DNA from: Chloroflexota bacterium
Lineage (GTDB): Bacteria; Chloroflexota; Limnocylindria; Limnocylindrales; CSP1-4
Length of the DNA: 14,023 nt
Direction: 5' to 3'
Assembly (NCBI GenBank): GCA_030271555.1
Contig: JARXKQ010000006.1
Location: 1 to 14,023 of the forward strand
Position numbers and translations under genes: made by a program
Notes under the pieces: generated by a model
Told to the model about the DNA's origin: nothing
Seen by the model: the letters and a program-made list of their open reading frames with translations, nothing else
Databases searched by the model: none
Shown: in pieces, positions 6,038 through 13,495 of the stretch
How positions within the stretch are numbered: the stretch's first letter is position 1
Layout: each line of letters begins with the position of its first letter

Positions 6038-7507
6038 TCAGCCCAGGTCTACGAAGACGTTCTTGGTCTGCGTGTACTCGTCGAGCGCGCCCATGCCCAG
6101 CTCGCGCCCCAGGCCGGACATCTTGTAACCGCCGAACGGCGCTTCGGTGTGGATCGTCTCGTTGCTGTTGACGCTGATCGTGCCCGAACGAATGCCCTTG
6201 GCGACGCGGATTGCGCGGCCGATGTCCCGCGTCCAGACGCTGCCCGCCAGCCCGTAGGGCGTAGCGTTGGCAAGGCGGACCGCCTCCTCTTCCGAGTCGA
6301 ACGGGATCACGCCGACGACCGGGCCGAAGATCTCCTCGCGGATGAAGCGCATGTTTGCGTTCGCGCCGTTGAGGATGGTCGGCATCAGGAACGCGCCGCC
6401 CGCCAGTGCGGCGTCGCTGGGTGGAACCCCGCCGGTCACGAGCGTGGCGCCCTCTTCCTGCGCCGAAGCGACGAACTCCATGACCCGCTCGCGCTGACGC
6501 TGGTGAACGAGGCTGCCAACTTGCGTCTTGTCGTCGGCCGGATCACCGACCACCAGCTTGTTGGTCTGCTCCGCGATCAGCTGCACCACGCGCTCATGGA
6601 CTGACCGCTCGACCAGGATGCGGCTGCGCGCCGTGCAGTTCTGGCCGGCGTTGTCGAAAACGCTGTTGGGCATGGCCGCCGCGAACTTCTCGAGGTCCGC
6701 GTCGGCAAATACGACATTGGGCGACTTGCCACCCAGCTCCAACGAGATGCGCTTCACGTTGTTCGCCGCGAGCCGCATGATCTCCTGGCCCGTCCTGGTC
6801 TCGCCGGTAAAGGCGACCTTGCCGACTCCCGGGTGCGCGGCCAACGCGGCGCCGGCCGTGCCGCCGGGTCCGGTGACGACATTCACGACGCCCGGCGGGA
6901 AGCCTGCCTCCAGGGCGATCTCGGCCAGTCGTATGGCTGACAGCGGCGTCCATGACGCGGGTTTGAGCACGCACGTGTTGCCGGTGGCGAGCGCAGGGCC
7001 AAGCTTCCATGCAGCCATGTTCTGGGGGAAGTTCCAGGGCACGATCAGGCCGACCACCCCGATTGGCTCGCGCAGCGTGAAGTCGAAGCCCGGGATCGAA
7101 GTGGGGATCGTGTTGCCGAAGTGCTTGTTCGCGGCGCCGGCGTAGTACTCGAGCACAAGACTCACCGCGAAGCTTTCGCCGCGCGACGCGACGATTGGCT
7201 TGCCGACGTTCTCACGGTCGATCTGGGCCAGCTCCTCGTTGGCCTTCTTGACCAGGTCGGCGAATTTCTGGAGAGTGCGGCCGCGCTTCGACGCGGACCA
7301 CTTCGAATACGGCCCCTCGAACGCTTTCTGCGCCGCTTCGACCGCGCGGTCGACGTCGGCCTTGCCGCCAAGGGGGACGTTGGCGATGACCTCGCCCGTG
7401 GCCGGATTCAGGACCTCAAAGGTCTGGCCGTCGAGCGCGTCGACCTGCTCGCCCACGATGAGCATCTTGGCCTGCCGCGGCGTCGCGGCCACAGTTGCGT
7501 CGCTCAA
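6038..7507 (-). CDS. NAD(P)-dependent aldehyde dehydrogenase
   Basis: The protein oxidises an aldehyde to the carboxylate. Its 489 residues match the ALDH superfamily length. Visible landmarks are VPWNFPQN at 156-163, the cofactor-binding LKPASWTP at 181-188, FTGETRTG at 233-240, the general base Glu257 in LELGGKSPNVVF, and the catalytic Cys291 in GQNCTA. IRSGTISVNS and PFGGYKMSGLGRE near the C-terminus are typical of betaine-aldehyde/indole-acetaldehyde type ALDHs, but the substrate cannot be fixed. The start is TTG 7507-7505, which overlaps the stop of the upstream LolA-like gene as TTGA; the next ATG (codon 14) is the alternative. The pair is probably transcribed from the promoter near 8277. 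Confidence 0.93.
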   Translation of the reverse strand: MSDATVAATPRQAKMLIVGEQVDALDGQTFEVLNPATGEVIANVPLGGKADVDRAVEAAQKAFEGPYSKWSASKRGRTLQKFADLVKKANEELAQIDRENVGKPIVASRGESFAVSLVLEYYAGAANKHFGNTIPTSIPGFDFTLREPIGVVGLIVPWNFPQNMAAWKLGPALATGNTCVLKPASWTPLSAIRLAEIALEAGFPPGVVNVVTGPGGTAGAALAAHPGVGKVAFTGETRTGQEIMRLAANNVKRISLELGGKSPNVVFADADLEKFAAAMPNSVFDNAGQNCTARSRILVERSVHERVVQLIAEQTNKLVVGDPADDKTQVGSLVHQRQRERVMEFVASAQEEGATLVTGGVPPSDAALAGGAFLMPTILNGANANMRFIREEIFGPVVGVIPFDSEEEAVRLANATPYGLAGSVWTRDIGRAIRVAKGIRSGTISVNSNETIHTEAPFGGYKMSGLGRELGMGALDEYTQTKNVFVDLG

Positions 7508-8268
7508 TAGATCCGGCGCGTGTCGTCCGACACGTGCAGCGCGAACGCTTCGTCGGGGATGCGCTCGTCAAGGCTGACCGTCACGGCTTCCGCGTGACGG
7601 GTCATGGCTTCGGCGACGTGTTCGGCGATCAGAACGATCATGCCCGTCTGGAGGTCAACGCCCACCTCGAGCCAGTGGTCGGGTCGGTCGGTCAAAACAT
7701 GGCTCGTTCGTGGGTGGTCGCAGCGCAGCAACGCCGCTTCGCGGCCGTTGGCCATCTGTTGGGTTCCGCGGCGATACACGGCACCCGTCATGAGGACGTT
7801 GTGGCAGAAGCCGCGCGGATGGACGAACGTGTCCGCGAGCGACTCTGCGGGGAGCGTCGTCACGGGCACGTAGATGCGCGACCACGGCGGCAGGTCGGGC
7901 GACTCGGCGCCAACCGGTCGCCCGGGCATCCGGCGTTCCGTCATCGTGTTGCCCGTGGCGTCGTAGGTATGGACCTTCTCGCCGTCCGCGACCCAGACGT
8001 CGTAGTTGCGGTCAATGCCCGTTCCGCGGCTGCTCACGACCTTGGCATGGCCCGGGTGGCGTAGCCAGACGTCGTGCGTCTCAACCTCGTCGCCGTTCGC
8101 CGTCACGCGCTTGTCGACGATGCGCATGCGCAGTGAATCGAAGCGCAGCTCGGCCTCCGCCATGAAGTCGAAAAGCTCGGCGAGCTCAGGCTGAGTCGCG
8201 ACGGGCAACGCGGGCTGCTCGGCCGGTCGCAGCTGGGGCAGGTTGGTGGCCGGTGGAGCGTCGTGCAT
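7504..8268 (-). CDS. LolA-like protein without signal peptide, function unknown
   Basis: The product is 254 residues from ATG 8268. After a proline-rich N-terminal stretch (2-28), residues about 30-110 show a helix followed by alternating beta-strand segments (LRFDSLRMRIVDKRVT, THDVWLRHPGHAKVV, NYDVWVADGEKVHTYDATGN) like proteins of the LolA/outer-membrane-lipoprotein carrier-like fold. Unlike most of those it has no signal peptide or lipobox, so it should be cytoplasmic unless a start is missed. An upstream start at 8316 is possible but would cross the divergent promoter and the aspartase start. The position of ATG 8268, eight bases after a TACAAT element, supports the shorter form. Its stop overlaps the aldehyde dehydrogenase start as TTGA, so the two products are made together. 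The fold assignment is tentative. Confidence 0.75.
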   Translation of the reverse strand: MHDAPPATNLPQLRPAEQPALPVATQPELAELFDFMAEAELRFDSLRMRIVDKRVTANGDEVETHDVWLRHPGHAKVVSSRGTGIDRNYDVWVADGEKVHTYDATGNTMTERRMPGRPVGAESPDLPPWSRIYVPVTTLPAESLADTFVHPRGFCHNVLMTGAVYRRGTQQMANGREAALLRCDHPRTSHVLTDRPDHWLEVGVDLQTGMIVLIAEHVAEAMTRHAEAVTVSLDERIPDEAFALHVSDDTRRIY

Positions 8269-8276
8269 CGGCGGCG

Positions 8277-8282
8277 ATTGTA
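8277..8282 (-). promoter_or_regulatory. -10 element TACAAT for the LolA-like/ALDH pair
   Basis: The minus strand reads TACAAT, five of six matches to TATAAT, ending eight bases before the ATG at 8268. This implies a leaderless or nearly leaderless transcript. There is no ribosome-binding site in the eight bases. The -35 position (8300-8305) reads CGGTTC and is weak. Confidence 0.55.
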
Positions 8283-8292
8283 GAGCCGCTCT
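8282..8292. repeat. Palindrome between two divergent -10 elements
   Basis: AGAGC-C-GCTCT is a perfect 11-base dyad centred at 8287, filling the space between the minus-strand TACAAT and the plus-strand TACACT. A regulator bound here would block both promoters. No regulator gene adjoins it, so operator function is an inference. Confidence 0.35.
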
Positions 8293-8298
8293 TACACT
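8293..8298 (+). promoter_or_regulatory. -10 element TACACT for the aspartase operon
   Basis: TACACT lies seven bases before the aspartase ATG at 8306, the same geometry as the elements at 4673 and 13481, pointing to leaderless transcription. No Shine-Dalgarno sequence and no clear -35 box are visible. Confidence 0.5.
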
Positions 8299-8305
8299 TG
8301 AACCG

Positions 8306-9811
8306 ATGAATACCACCCGAAGGGAAACGGATCCGCTCGGTCCGCTCGACGTTCCAGCCGACGCTTATTACGGCGTCCAGACCCAGCGCGCGATCATCAA
8401 CTTCCCGATCAGCGGTCGTCTGCCCGACTACGCGCTGGTTGCCGCCGCCGTGAACGTCAAGAAGGCCGCCGCCCGGGCCAACCGCCAGACCGGCCGCCTA
8501 CCGGAGAACATCGCCGCGGCGATCATCCAGGCCGCGGACGAGATCCTGGGTCTGCGCGAGAGCGACCTCCGACAGACCCTGATCGCCAACTTCCGCGTGG
8601 ATCCCTTCCAGGCGGGCGCCGGGGTGAGTCACAACATGAACACCAACGAGGTGCTCGCCAACCGGGCGATCGAGATCCTCTTCGCGGGCGGTGTCGGCAG
8701 CGGGCAGCGCGGCGATTACTCGGTGGTGAACCCCAACGACCACGTGAACATGGCGCAGTCCACGAATGACGTCTTCCCCACGTCGATGCGCGTCGCGACG
8801 CTCACCAAGGTGCGTGACTTCCTGCCCGTTCTCGACGAGCTGGGTGAGACGTTCGATGAGCGCGGCCGCGCTTTCGATCACGTGCTGAAGTCGGGCAGGA
8901 CGCACATGCAGGACGCGGTCCCGATCAGGCTGGGCCAGGAGTTCGCCGCCTATGCGCTGACCGTGCGCCGCGCGCGCGCCCGGATCGCGGACGCGGCCGA
9001 CCTGCTGCTGGAGCAGAACATCGGCGCGACGGCAGTCGGCACGGGCCTTAATGCAGAACCCGAGTACATCACGCTCGTCGTCCAGAACCTCGCCGAGCAG
9101 ACCGGCTTCTCGTTGCGCACCGCCGAGCACCTGGTCCATGCGACGCAATCAATGGCACCCATGCTTGCGGTCTCAGCGGCATTGCGCGGCCTCGCGGTTG
9201 ATCTCGCGAAGATCGCCGAGGACCTGCTGCTCATGTCGTCGGGGCCGCGGACTGGTTTCGCGGAGATCAAGTTGCCGGCGCGCCAGCCGGGCTCGTCGAT
9301 CATGCCCGGCAAGGTCAACCCGGTCATGGTCGAGAACCTATCGATGATCTGCTACCACGTCATTGGGCTGGACACGGCCGTGGCCTGGGCTACGTCGCGC
9401 GGCCAGCTGGAGCTCAACGTGATGATGCCGATCATCGCCCACGACGTGCTCGAGTCACTGACCATCCTCACGACCGGTTGTCGCCAGTTCGCGCGCGAGT
9501 GTGTCGCCGGTATCGAGGCGGACGAGGCGCGCGCCGCGTGGCTGCTCGAGCAGTCGAGCGCCATGGCCACGCCGCTCGCGCCGTACATCGGCTACGCCCT
9601 CGCGGCGGACATCGCCAAGGAAGCGGTAAAGACCGGCAAGACCATCCGCCAGCTCGTCATCGAGAAGGGCGTCTTCACTGAGTCCGAGGTCAACGCCATC
9701 CTCGACCCGCACGAACTGACCGAGCCGGGCGTCGCCGGCGGCTTCAAGTACGAGCCCAAGATGCCGGAGGGCTACAAACGGCCGACTGGACCGGTCGGTG
9801 GCGGAGGCTGA
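8306..9811 (+). CDS. aspA: Aspartate ammonia-lyase (aspartase)
   Basis: Aspartase reversibly converts L-aspartate to fumarate and ammonia. The 501-residue protein belongs to the fumarase/aspartase superfamily: it has VPADAYYGVQTQRAI near the N-terminus, NMNTNEVLANRAIE, QSTNDVFPTSMR, and the signature GSSIMPGKVN at 329-338 with the catalytic serine loop. Aspartase rather than class II fumarase is indicated by GATAVGTGLNAEPEY, GRTHMQDAVPIRLGQEF, GQLELNVMMPII and the ending LDPHELTEPGVAGG, all close to the aspartases AspA and AnsB. It is somewhat longer than those (about 470-480) through small insertions around residues 90-100 and 133-140. The frame is open to 8243, but ATG 8306 lies seven bases after TACACT and starts at the usual N-terminus. 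It leads a five-gene run and overlaps the methyltransferase gene by 14 bases. Confidence 0.92.
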   Translation: MNTTRRETDPLGPLDVPADAYYGVQTQRAIINFPISGRLPDYALVAAAVNVKKAAARANRQTGRLPENIAAAIIQAADEILGLRESDLRQTLIANFRVDPFQAGAGVSHNMNTNEVLANRAIEILFAGGVGSGQRGDYSVVNPNDHVNMAQSTNDVFPTSMRVATLTKVRDFLPVLDELGETFDERGRAFDHVLKSGRTHMQDAVPIRLGQEFAAYALTVRRARARIADAADLLLEQNIGATAVGTGLNAEPEYITLVVQNLAEQTGFSLRTAEHLVHATQSMAPMLAVSAALRGLAVDLAKIAEDLLLMSSGPRTGFAEIKLPARQPGSSIMPGKVNPVMVENLSMICYHVIGLDTAVAWATSRGQLELNVMMPIIAHDVLESLTILTTGCRQFARECVAGIEADEARAAWLLEQSSAMATPLAPYIGYALAADIAKEAVKTGKTIRQLVIEKGVFTESEVNAILDPHELTEPGVAGGFKYEPKMPEGYKRPTGPVGGGG

Positions 9812-10463
9812 CCCGCCCTTCCGCCAGGAGGACACCCGTGCGACGTATGACACCGTCGCCCGGCGGTACGCCGACGAGATCGCCGACGAACTCAATGACA
9901 AGCCGTTCGACCGCGACTTCCTTGATCGTTTTGCGGTGCGCATGGCGGGCCAGGGCCACGTCGTCGAGCTTGGCGCCGGGCCGGGCCACGTGGCCGCCTA
10001 CCTCGCCGCCCGCGGGGTCGATGTTTCGGCGCTTGACCTGTCGAGCGCGATGGTCGACGAAGCAAAGCGGCTGTTTCCGGAGCTCCAGGCGGTAGTCGGT
10101 GACATGCTCGACCTGCCTTACGCGAACGGGTCGCTCGCCGGGGTCGTCGCGTTCTACTCGATCATCCATTTCGACGACGAACAGCTGGCGTGCGCCTTCG
10201 ACGAGATGACGCGCGTGCTGCGCACCGGCGGCTACGCGGCGCTCGCCTTCCACGTCGGCGACAAGGCGATCCACCGCGAGCAGTGGTGGGACATGCCCGT
10301 CGTTCTCGACTCGCGCTTCGTGCCGGTCGACCTGGTCACCCGGCTGCTGGAGAAGTCCGGGCTCGAAGTCATCTCGGTCGAGGAGCGCGAGCCATACGCG
10401 CCCGAGGTCGAATACCAGAGCCGCCGCGCGTACATCGTCGCCCGCGAGCCACTGGACGTCTGA
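9798..10463 (+). CDS. Class I SAM-dependent methyltransferase
   Basis: The 221-residue protein has the seven-strand methyltransferase pattern: motif I VVELGAGPG at 55-63, the acidic end of strand two at Asp80 (VSALDLS), GDMLDLPYANGSLAGVVAFY at 101-120, and the post-motif segment VLRTGGYAALAFHVG. The leading YDTVARRYADEI is typical of the UbiE/small-molecule methyltransferase group. The acceptor substrate is unknown. The only usable start is GTG 9798, inside the end of the aspartase gene (14-base overlap), suggesting translational coupling. It sits six bases ahead of the ASCH gene. Confidence 0.87.
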   Translation: MAEADPPFRQEDTRATYDTVARRYADEIADELNDKPFDRDFLDRFAVRMAGQGHVVELGAGPGHVAAYLAARGVDVSALDLSSAMVDEAKRLFPELQAVVGDMLDLPYANGSLAGVVAFYSIIHFDDEQLACAFDEMTRVLRTGGYAALAFHVGDKAIHREQWWDMPVVLDSRFVPVDLVTRLLEKSGLEVISVEEREPYAPEVEYQSRRAYIVAREPLDV

Positions 10464-10469
10464 GACCCC

Positions 10470-10871
10470 TTGAGCACGGTCAGCGAGCTACCGCCGTTCG
10501 AGCTCGGCTACGCTCGTACGCCGCTGCGCAAGAAGCTGGTCGATGCCGTCTTGCGCGGCGAAAAGATCGCGACCGCCGGCCTGGCAGCAGATCACGTTCC
10601 GCACACGAGCGACCCGCTGCCGAAAGTGGGAGATAAGTGGCAGTTGCTTGACTATGACGACAAGCCGGTGGCGATCGTCGAGACGACCGCGGTCAGCGTC
10701 GTGCCCTGCGGGGAGGTTGAACTGCAGTTCGCCCGTGATGAGGGCGAGGGCTTCGAGTCGGTCGCCGATTGGCGCGCGGCTCACGAGCGCTTTTGGTCAG
10801 ACAAGGACATCACTGACGAGACGCTCATCCTGTGCGAGTACTTCCGCGTCGTGGATCGACTCGATGGCTGA
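10470..10871 (+). CDS. ASCH domain protein
   Basis: This 133-residue protein is built from a single ASCH domain, a PUA-related fold associated with RNA or nucleotide binding. The hallmark GxKxxT motif is at 30-35 (GEKIAT). The ending DITDETLILCEYFRVVDRL is typical of stand-alone ASCH proteins of the COG4405/YhfF kind. Some small ASCH proteins are N4-acetylcytidine amidohydrolases (YqfB), but I cannot assign that activity here. The start is TTG 10470, six bases after the methyltransferase stop. The end overlaps the dGTPase-like gene by eight bases. Its place between nucleic-acid- and nucleotide-linked genes fits a nucleotide or RNA role, by inference only. Confidence 0.85.
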   Translation: MSTVSELPPFELGYARTPLRKKLVDAVLRGEKIATAGLAADHVPHTSDPLPKVGDKWQLLDYDDKPVAIVETTAVSVVPCGEVELQFARDEGEGFESVADWRAAHERFWSDKDITDETLILCEYFRVVDRLDG

Positions 10872-11862
10872 TGGGTTTGTCAGGCGCGACCGGGTGGCGC
10901 GCGAGGCGGAAGAAGAGCGGCTGGCCCCGGCGGCGTCGCGATCGAAGAACAGCCGCGGACGGGTGCGGCCGGAAGAGGCCGACGAGTTCCGGACGGCCTT
11001 CGAACGGGATCGCGACCGGATCCTGCACTCCAAGGCGTTCCGGCGGCTTAAGCACAAGACGCAGGTCTTCATCAATCCCGACGGCGACCACTTCCTGACG
11101 CGCTTGACGCACACGCTCCAGGTGACGCAGATCTCGCGCGCCCTGGCGGCCGCGCTATCCCTGAACGAGGCGCTGGCAGAGGCGATCGCGTTGGGCCACG
11201 ACGTGGGCCATTCGCCATTCGGACACACGGGCGAGACCGCCCTTTCGCCGTACGTCACGACAGGGGAGTGGCACCACGCGGCCCAAAGCGTGCGCGTCCT
11301 GGACACGCTCGAGGACCTGAACCTGACCTGGGAGGTGCGCGACGGCATTCGGGCTCACTCTTGGAAGGTGGAGCCACCGCCGGCAACGCCGGAAGGGATG
11401 ACGGTCCGCTACGGCGACCGCATCGCGTACCTGACCCATGACGCGCTCGATGCGATGCGCGCCGGCGTGCTGGCCACGACCGACTTCCCGCCCGCTGCAC
11501 TGCAACGCTTTGGTGAGCCCGGCCGGCTGTGGATCGAGGAGATGATCAACGCGGTGATCGACAACAGCCTCGCGACGGGCGAGCTCGCGATGGACGCGCC
11601 CACCCTCGCGGTGATGAACGAGCTGCGCGACTTCATGTTCGAGCGCGTCTACATGTCCGCCGAGCAGCGGCGCCACAACGAAGCCGCGGAGATGCTCATC
11701 CGGCGGCTGATCGACTACCACCTCGAGCATCCGGACGAGATCCCTGACTCCTACCGCGACACCGATGCCGACCTGACCACCCAAGTCGTCGATTACGTTG
11801 CCGGGATGACCGACCGGTTCGCCCAACAGACCCACGACCGACTCTTCGGCTTGCAGGCGTGA
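10864..11862 (+). CDS. dGTPase-like deoxynucleoside triphosphate triphosphohydrolase (HD family)
   Basis: The enzyme is predicted to split dNTPs into deoxynucleosides and triphosphate, controlling dNTP pools. The 332-residue length fits the short bacterial dGTPase-like group. The N-terminal FERDRDRILHSKAFRRLKHK (46-65) is a family signature. The HD metal site is complete: His83 (LTHTLQ), His112-Asp113 (GHDVGHSPFGH) and Asp193 (YLTHDALDA). The frame is open for 107 codons further upstream, antisense-like within the ASCH gene, but ATG 10864 gives the natural N-terminus and overlaps the ASCH stop by eight bases. Whether it prefers dGTP or acts on all dNTPs cannot be told. It is linked in the same run to a NUDIX-independent nucleotide theme only through the ASCH protein. 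Confidence 0.92.
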   Translation: MADGFVRRDRVAREAEEERLAPAASRSKNSRGRVRPEEADEFRTAFERDRDRILHSKAFRRLKHKTQVFINPDGDHFLTRLTHTLQVTQISRALAAALSLNEALAEAIALGHDVGHSPFGHTGETALSPYVTTGEWHHAAQSVRVLDTLEDLNLTWEVRDGIRAHSWKVEPPPATPEGMTVRYGDRIAYLTHDALDAMRAGVLATTDFPPAALQRFGEPGRLWIEEMINAVIDNSLATGELAMDAPTLAVMNELRDFMFERVYMSAEQRRHNEAAEMLIRRLIDYHLEHPDEIPDSYRDTDADLTTQVVDYVAGMTDRFAQQTHDRLFGLQA

Positions 11863-11872
11863 GAATGGTCGT

Positions 11873-12823
11873 ATGAGCGACCTGAAACTTGGGATCCTGC
11901 TGTGGAATCAAGCGACCGACTGGCCGGCGTACGAAGCAGCGGCGCGCAAAGTCGACGAGCTGGGCTACGACCACCTGTGGGCGTGGGACCACCTGCACGC
12001 GATCTTCGGTGAGCCGCAACAGGACTTCTTCGAGGGCTGGCTGAGCCTTGCCGCGTGGGCGAAGGTGACGAGGTCGGTCAGGCTGGGGCTGTTGGTCGGT
12101 GCCGTCACCTTTCGCAACCCGGGGCTGGTCGCGAAGCTCGCGACGACGCTCGATCACATAAGCGGTGGCCGCGCCATCCTGGGCCTGGGCGGGGCGTGGT
12201 TCGAGTACGAGCACACCGCCCACGGGATCGACTTTGGTGCCAGCCCGGGAACGCGGCTGACTTGGCTGGACGAGGCGGTCGGCGACATCCGCCGGTTGCT
12301 CGACGGAGAGACAGTAACGTCACCGGAAGGCGGCCACTTCAACCTGAGCGAGCTTGGCCAGGAGCCGCTGCCCATCCAGAAGCGGCTGCCGATCATGATC
12401 GGTGGGTCAGGCGAGAAGAAAACGCTCCGCACCATTGCCAAGTACGCCGACATGTGGAACGGCATGGGCCCGACCGAGAAGATGGCCCACAAGGTCGAGG
12501 TGCTGAAGGAACACTGCGCGGCGGTGGGGCGCGACCCCAATGAGATCGAGTTCACGCTGGGCTGCAAGCCGATCATCCGCGACACGGAGGCAGCGGCGCG
12601 CAAGGTTTGGGGCGAACTCATGGCGCACAACCAGACGCCGATGAGCGACGTCGAGGATGACTCAACCTTCTGGCCGGGTACGCCGCAGCAGATTGCGGAC
12701 CGGCTGCTCGAGGTCAAGCCGCTGGGCTTCAACACGGCGATCGCCGAAATCCCAGCGCCGTTCGACCCAGAGACGCTCGAGCGCTTCATTGGTGAGGTGA
12801 AGCCGCTCGTCGACCGCGGCTAG
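11873..12823 (+). CDS. Luciferase-like (LLM class) flavin or F420-dependent oxidoreductase
   Basis: The 316-residue protein folds as the bacterial-luciferase TIM barrel. Landmarks are LGILLWNQATDWPAYEAA at 6-23, DELGYDHLWAWDHL at 28-41, the RLGLLVGAVTFRNPGLVAKL segment, DHISGGRAILGLGGAWFEYE, and LPIMIGGSGEKKTLRTIAKY with the IGGSG phosphate-binding turn. This pattern is commonest in F420-dependent oxidoreductases of actinobacteria and Chloroflexota, though FMN-dependent monooxygenases share it. It starts ten bases after the dGTPase-like gene and is the last gene of the plus-strand run. A flavin reductase gene about 670 bases away could in principle supply reduced FMN. Substrate unknown. Confidence 0.9.
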   Translation: MSDLKLGILLWNQATDWPAYEAAARKVDELGYDHLWAWDHLHAIFGEPQQDFFEGWLSLAAWAKVTRSVRLGLLVGAVTFRNPGLVAKLATTLDHISGGRAILGLGGAWFEYEHTAHGIDFGASPGTRLTWLDEAVGDIRRLLDGETVTSPEGGHFNLSELGQEPLPIQKRLPIMIGGSGEKKTLRTIAKYADMWNGMGPTEKMAHKVEVLKEHCAAVGRDPNEIEFTLGCKPIIRDTEAAARKVWGELMAHNQTPMSDVEDDSTFWPGTPQQIADRLLEVKPLGFNTAIAEIPAPFDPETLERFIGEVKPLVDRG

Positions 12824-12833
12824 CCGCGGCTAG
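12814..12833. repeat. Tandem CCGCGGCTAG forming a perfect palindrome at a gene end
   Basis: CCGCGGCTAG occurs twice in direct tandem (12814-12823, 12824-12833), making the 16-base perfect palindrome CCGCGGCTAGCCGCGG at 12814-12829. It covers the last codons and stop of the LLM gene and lies 11 bases from the convergent stop at 12845. A cruciform or short hairpin could act as a bidirectional terminator, but there is no T tract on either side. A simple 10-base duplication of the gene end also explains it. Confidence 0.4.
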
Positions 12834-12844
12834 GCGTTGCGCGG

Positions 12845-13447
12845 TTAGGGCAGACCGGTACCGGCGGCGAGGCGCGACACGGCGGTGCCGCCGAAGCTCT
12901 CGATCCAGCCGTCGCCCAGCAGGCCCTCGGCAACGAAGATGCCGCTCATGTCGGGCGGCGTGAACGTGCCCAGCACTGAACCGTCGTTCGCGTCGAGCAC
13001 GTACACGTCTCCACTGCCCTCATTGGCGACCCAGTAGTTGTCGCCCACGAATCCGGGGTCGCGCGGCGTGAGGCCAACTGTTGTCGTAGTGATGACCTGC
13101 GCCGTGGCCTGATCGATGAGGCCTGCCGCGAGACGATCGAATGGCGCGGCCGCCTCCGCCGCCAGTCGGGCGTCAAACGCCATAAAGGAGCACCGGTCAC
13201 CCTCAGGCGCCACCACCACTCGGCGATACATGGAGCCTGGCGCGTACATCACCGCGCGCCTCGAATCGGCAACCAGCGGACGGTGTTCGACCTGATGAAT
13301 CATCACCGCGGATCCCGGGAACGCGATCAGCGCAACCCCATCGCTGATCCTTGCCTCGCGCCGCCATTCAGGGTCGTCGGCAGGCAGGTTCAACTCGCCG
13401 AACCAGACATCCGGCGACTGAAACGTGATCTGCTGCCGCGCGCGCAT
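12845..13447 (-). CDS. AraC-type sensor domain joined to a beta-propeller-like segment; possibly a decayed regulator
   Basis: Residues about 5-112 resemble the N-terminal cupin-like sensor domain of AraC-family regulators: a beta-rich stretch, then MYAPGSMYRRVVVAPEGDRC (67-86) and SFMAFDARLAAEAAAPFD, a pattern typical just before the linker in that family. The expected double helix-turn-helix domain is absent. Instead residues about 118-195 look like one blade of a YVTN/NHL beta-propeller (NYWVANEGSGDVYVLDANDG at 137-156). The protein ends at 200 residues. It may be a true short fusion, a regulator remnant joined to part of another gene by deletion, or an assembly join near 13070-13100. It is divergent from the flavin reductase, which an intact AraC regulator would often control. 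The first-half assignment is fairly good, the second moderate, the function unknown. Confidence 0.6.
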   Translation of the reverse strand: MRARQQITFQSPDVWFGELNLPADDPEWRREARISDGVALIAFPGSAVMIHQVEHRPLVADSRRAVMYAPGSMYRRVVVAPEGDRCSFMAFDARLAAEAAAPFDRLAAGLIDQATAQVITTTTVGLTPRDPGFVGDNYWVANEGSGDVYVLDANDGSVLGTFTPPDMSGIFVAEGLLGDGWIESFGGTAVSRLAAGTGLP

Positions 13448-13480
13448 CGGCGCATCGTGCCACGTCGCGGCTCTCCGGCC

Positions 13481-13486
13481 TAGACT
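13481..13486 (+). promoter_or_regulatory. -10 element TAGACT of the flavin reductase gene
   Basis: TAGACT ends nine bases before the ATG at 13496, repeating the arrangement at 4673. The gap has no Shine-Dalgarno sequence, so the transcript is probably leaderless. The -35 region shows no clear box. Confidence 0.5.
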
Positions 13487-13495
13487 CCTGCGCGG

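Noticed and set aside
8498..9148. Long minus-strand open frame opposite aspartase
   Set aside because: The aspartase frame carries all family motifs; the antisense product is Arg/Leu/His-rich and unrecognisable.
8306..9811. Class II fumarase instead of aspartase
   Set aside because: GQLELNVMMP, the AVPIRLGQEF stretch and the C-terminal LDPHELTEPGVAGG match aspartases; fumarases usually read GNFELNV and end differently.
10543..10863. N-terminal extension of the dGTPase-like frame through the ASCH gene
   Set aside because: The extension is Arg/Ser-rich and unlike any family; the ASCH frame in the same stretch has the GxKxxT motif and a conserved ending.
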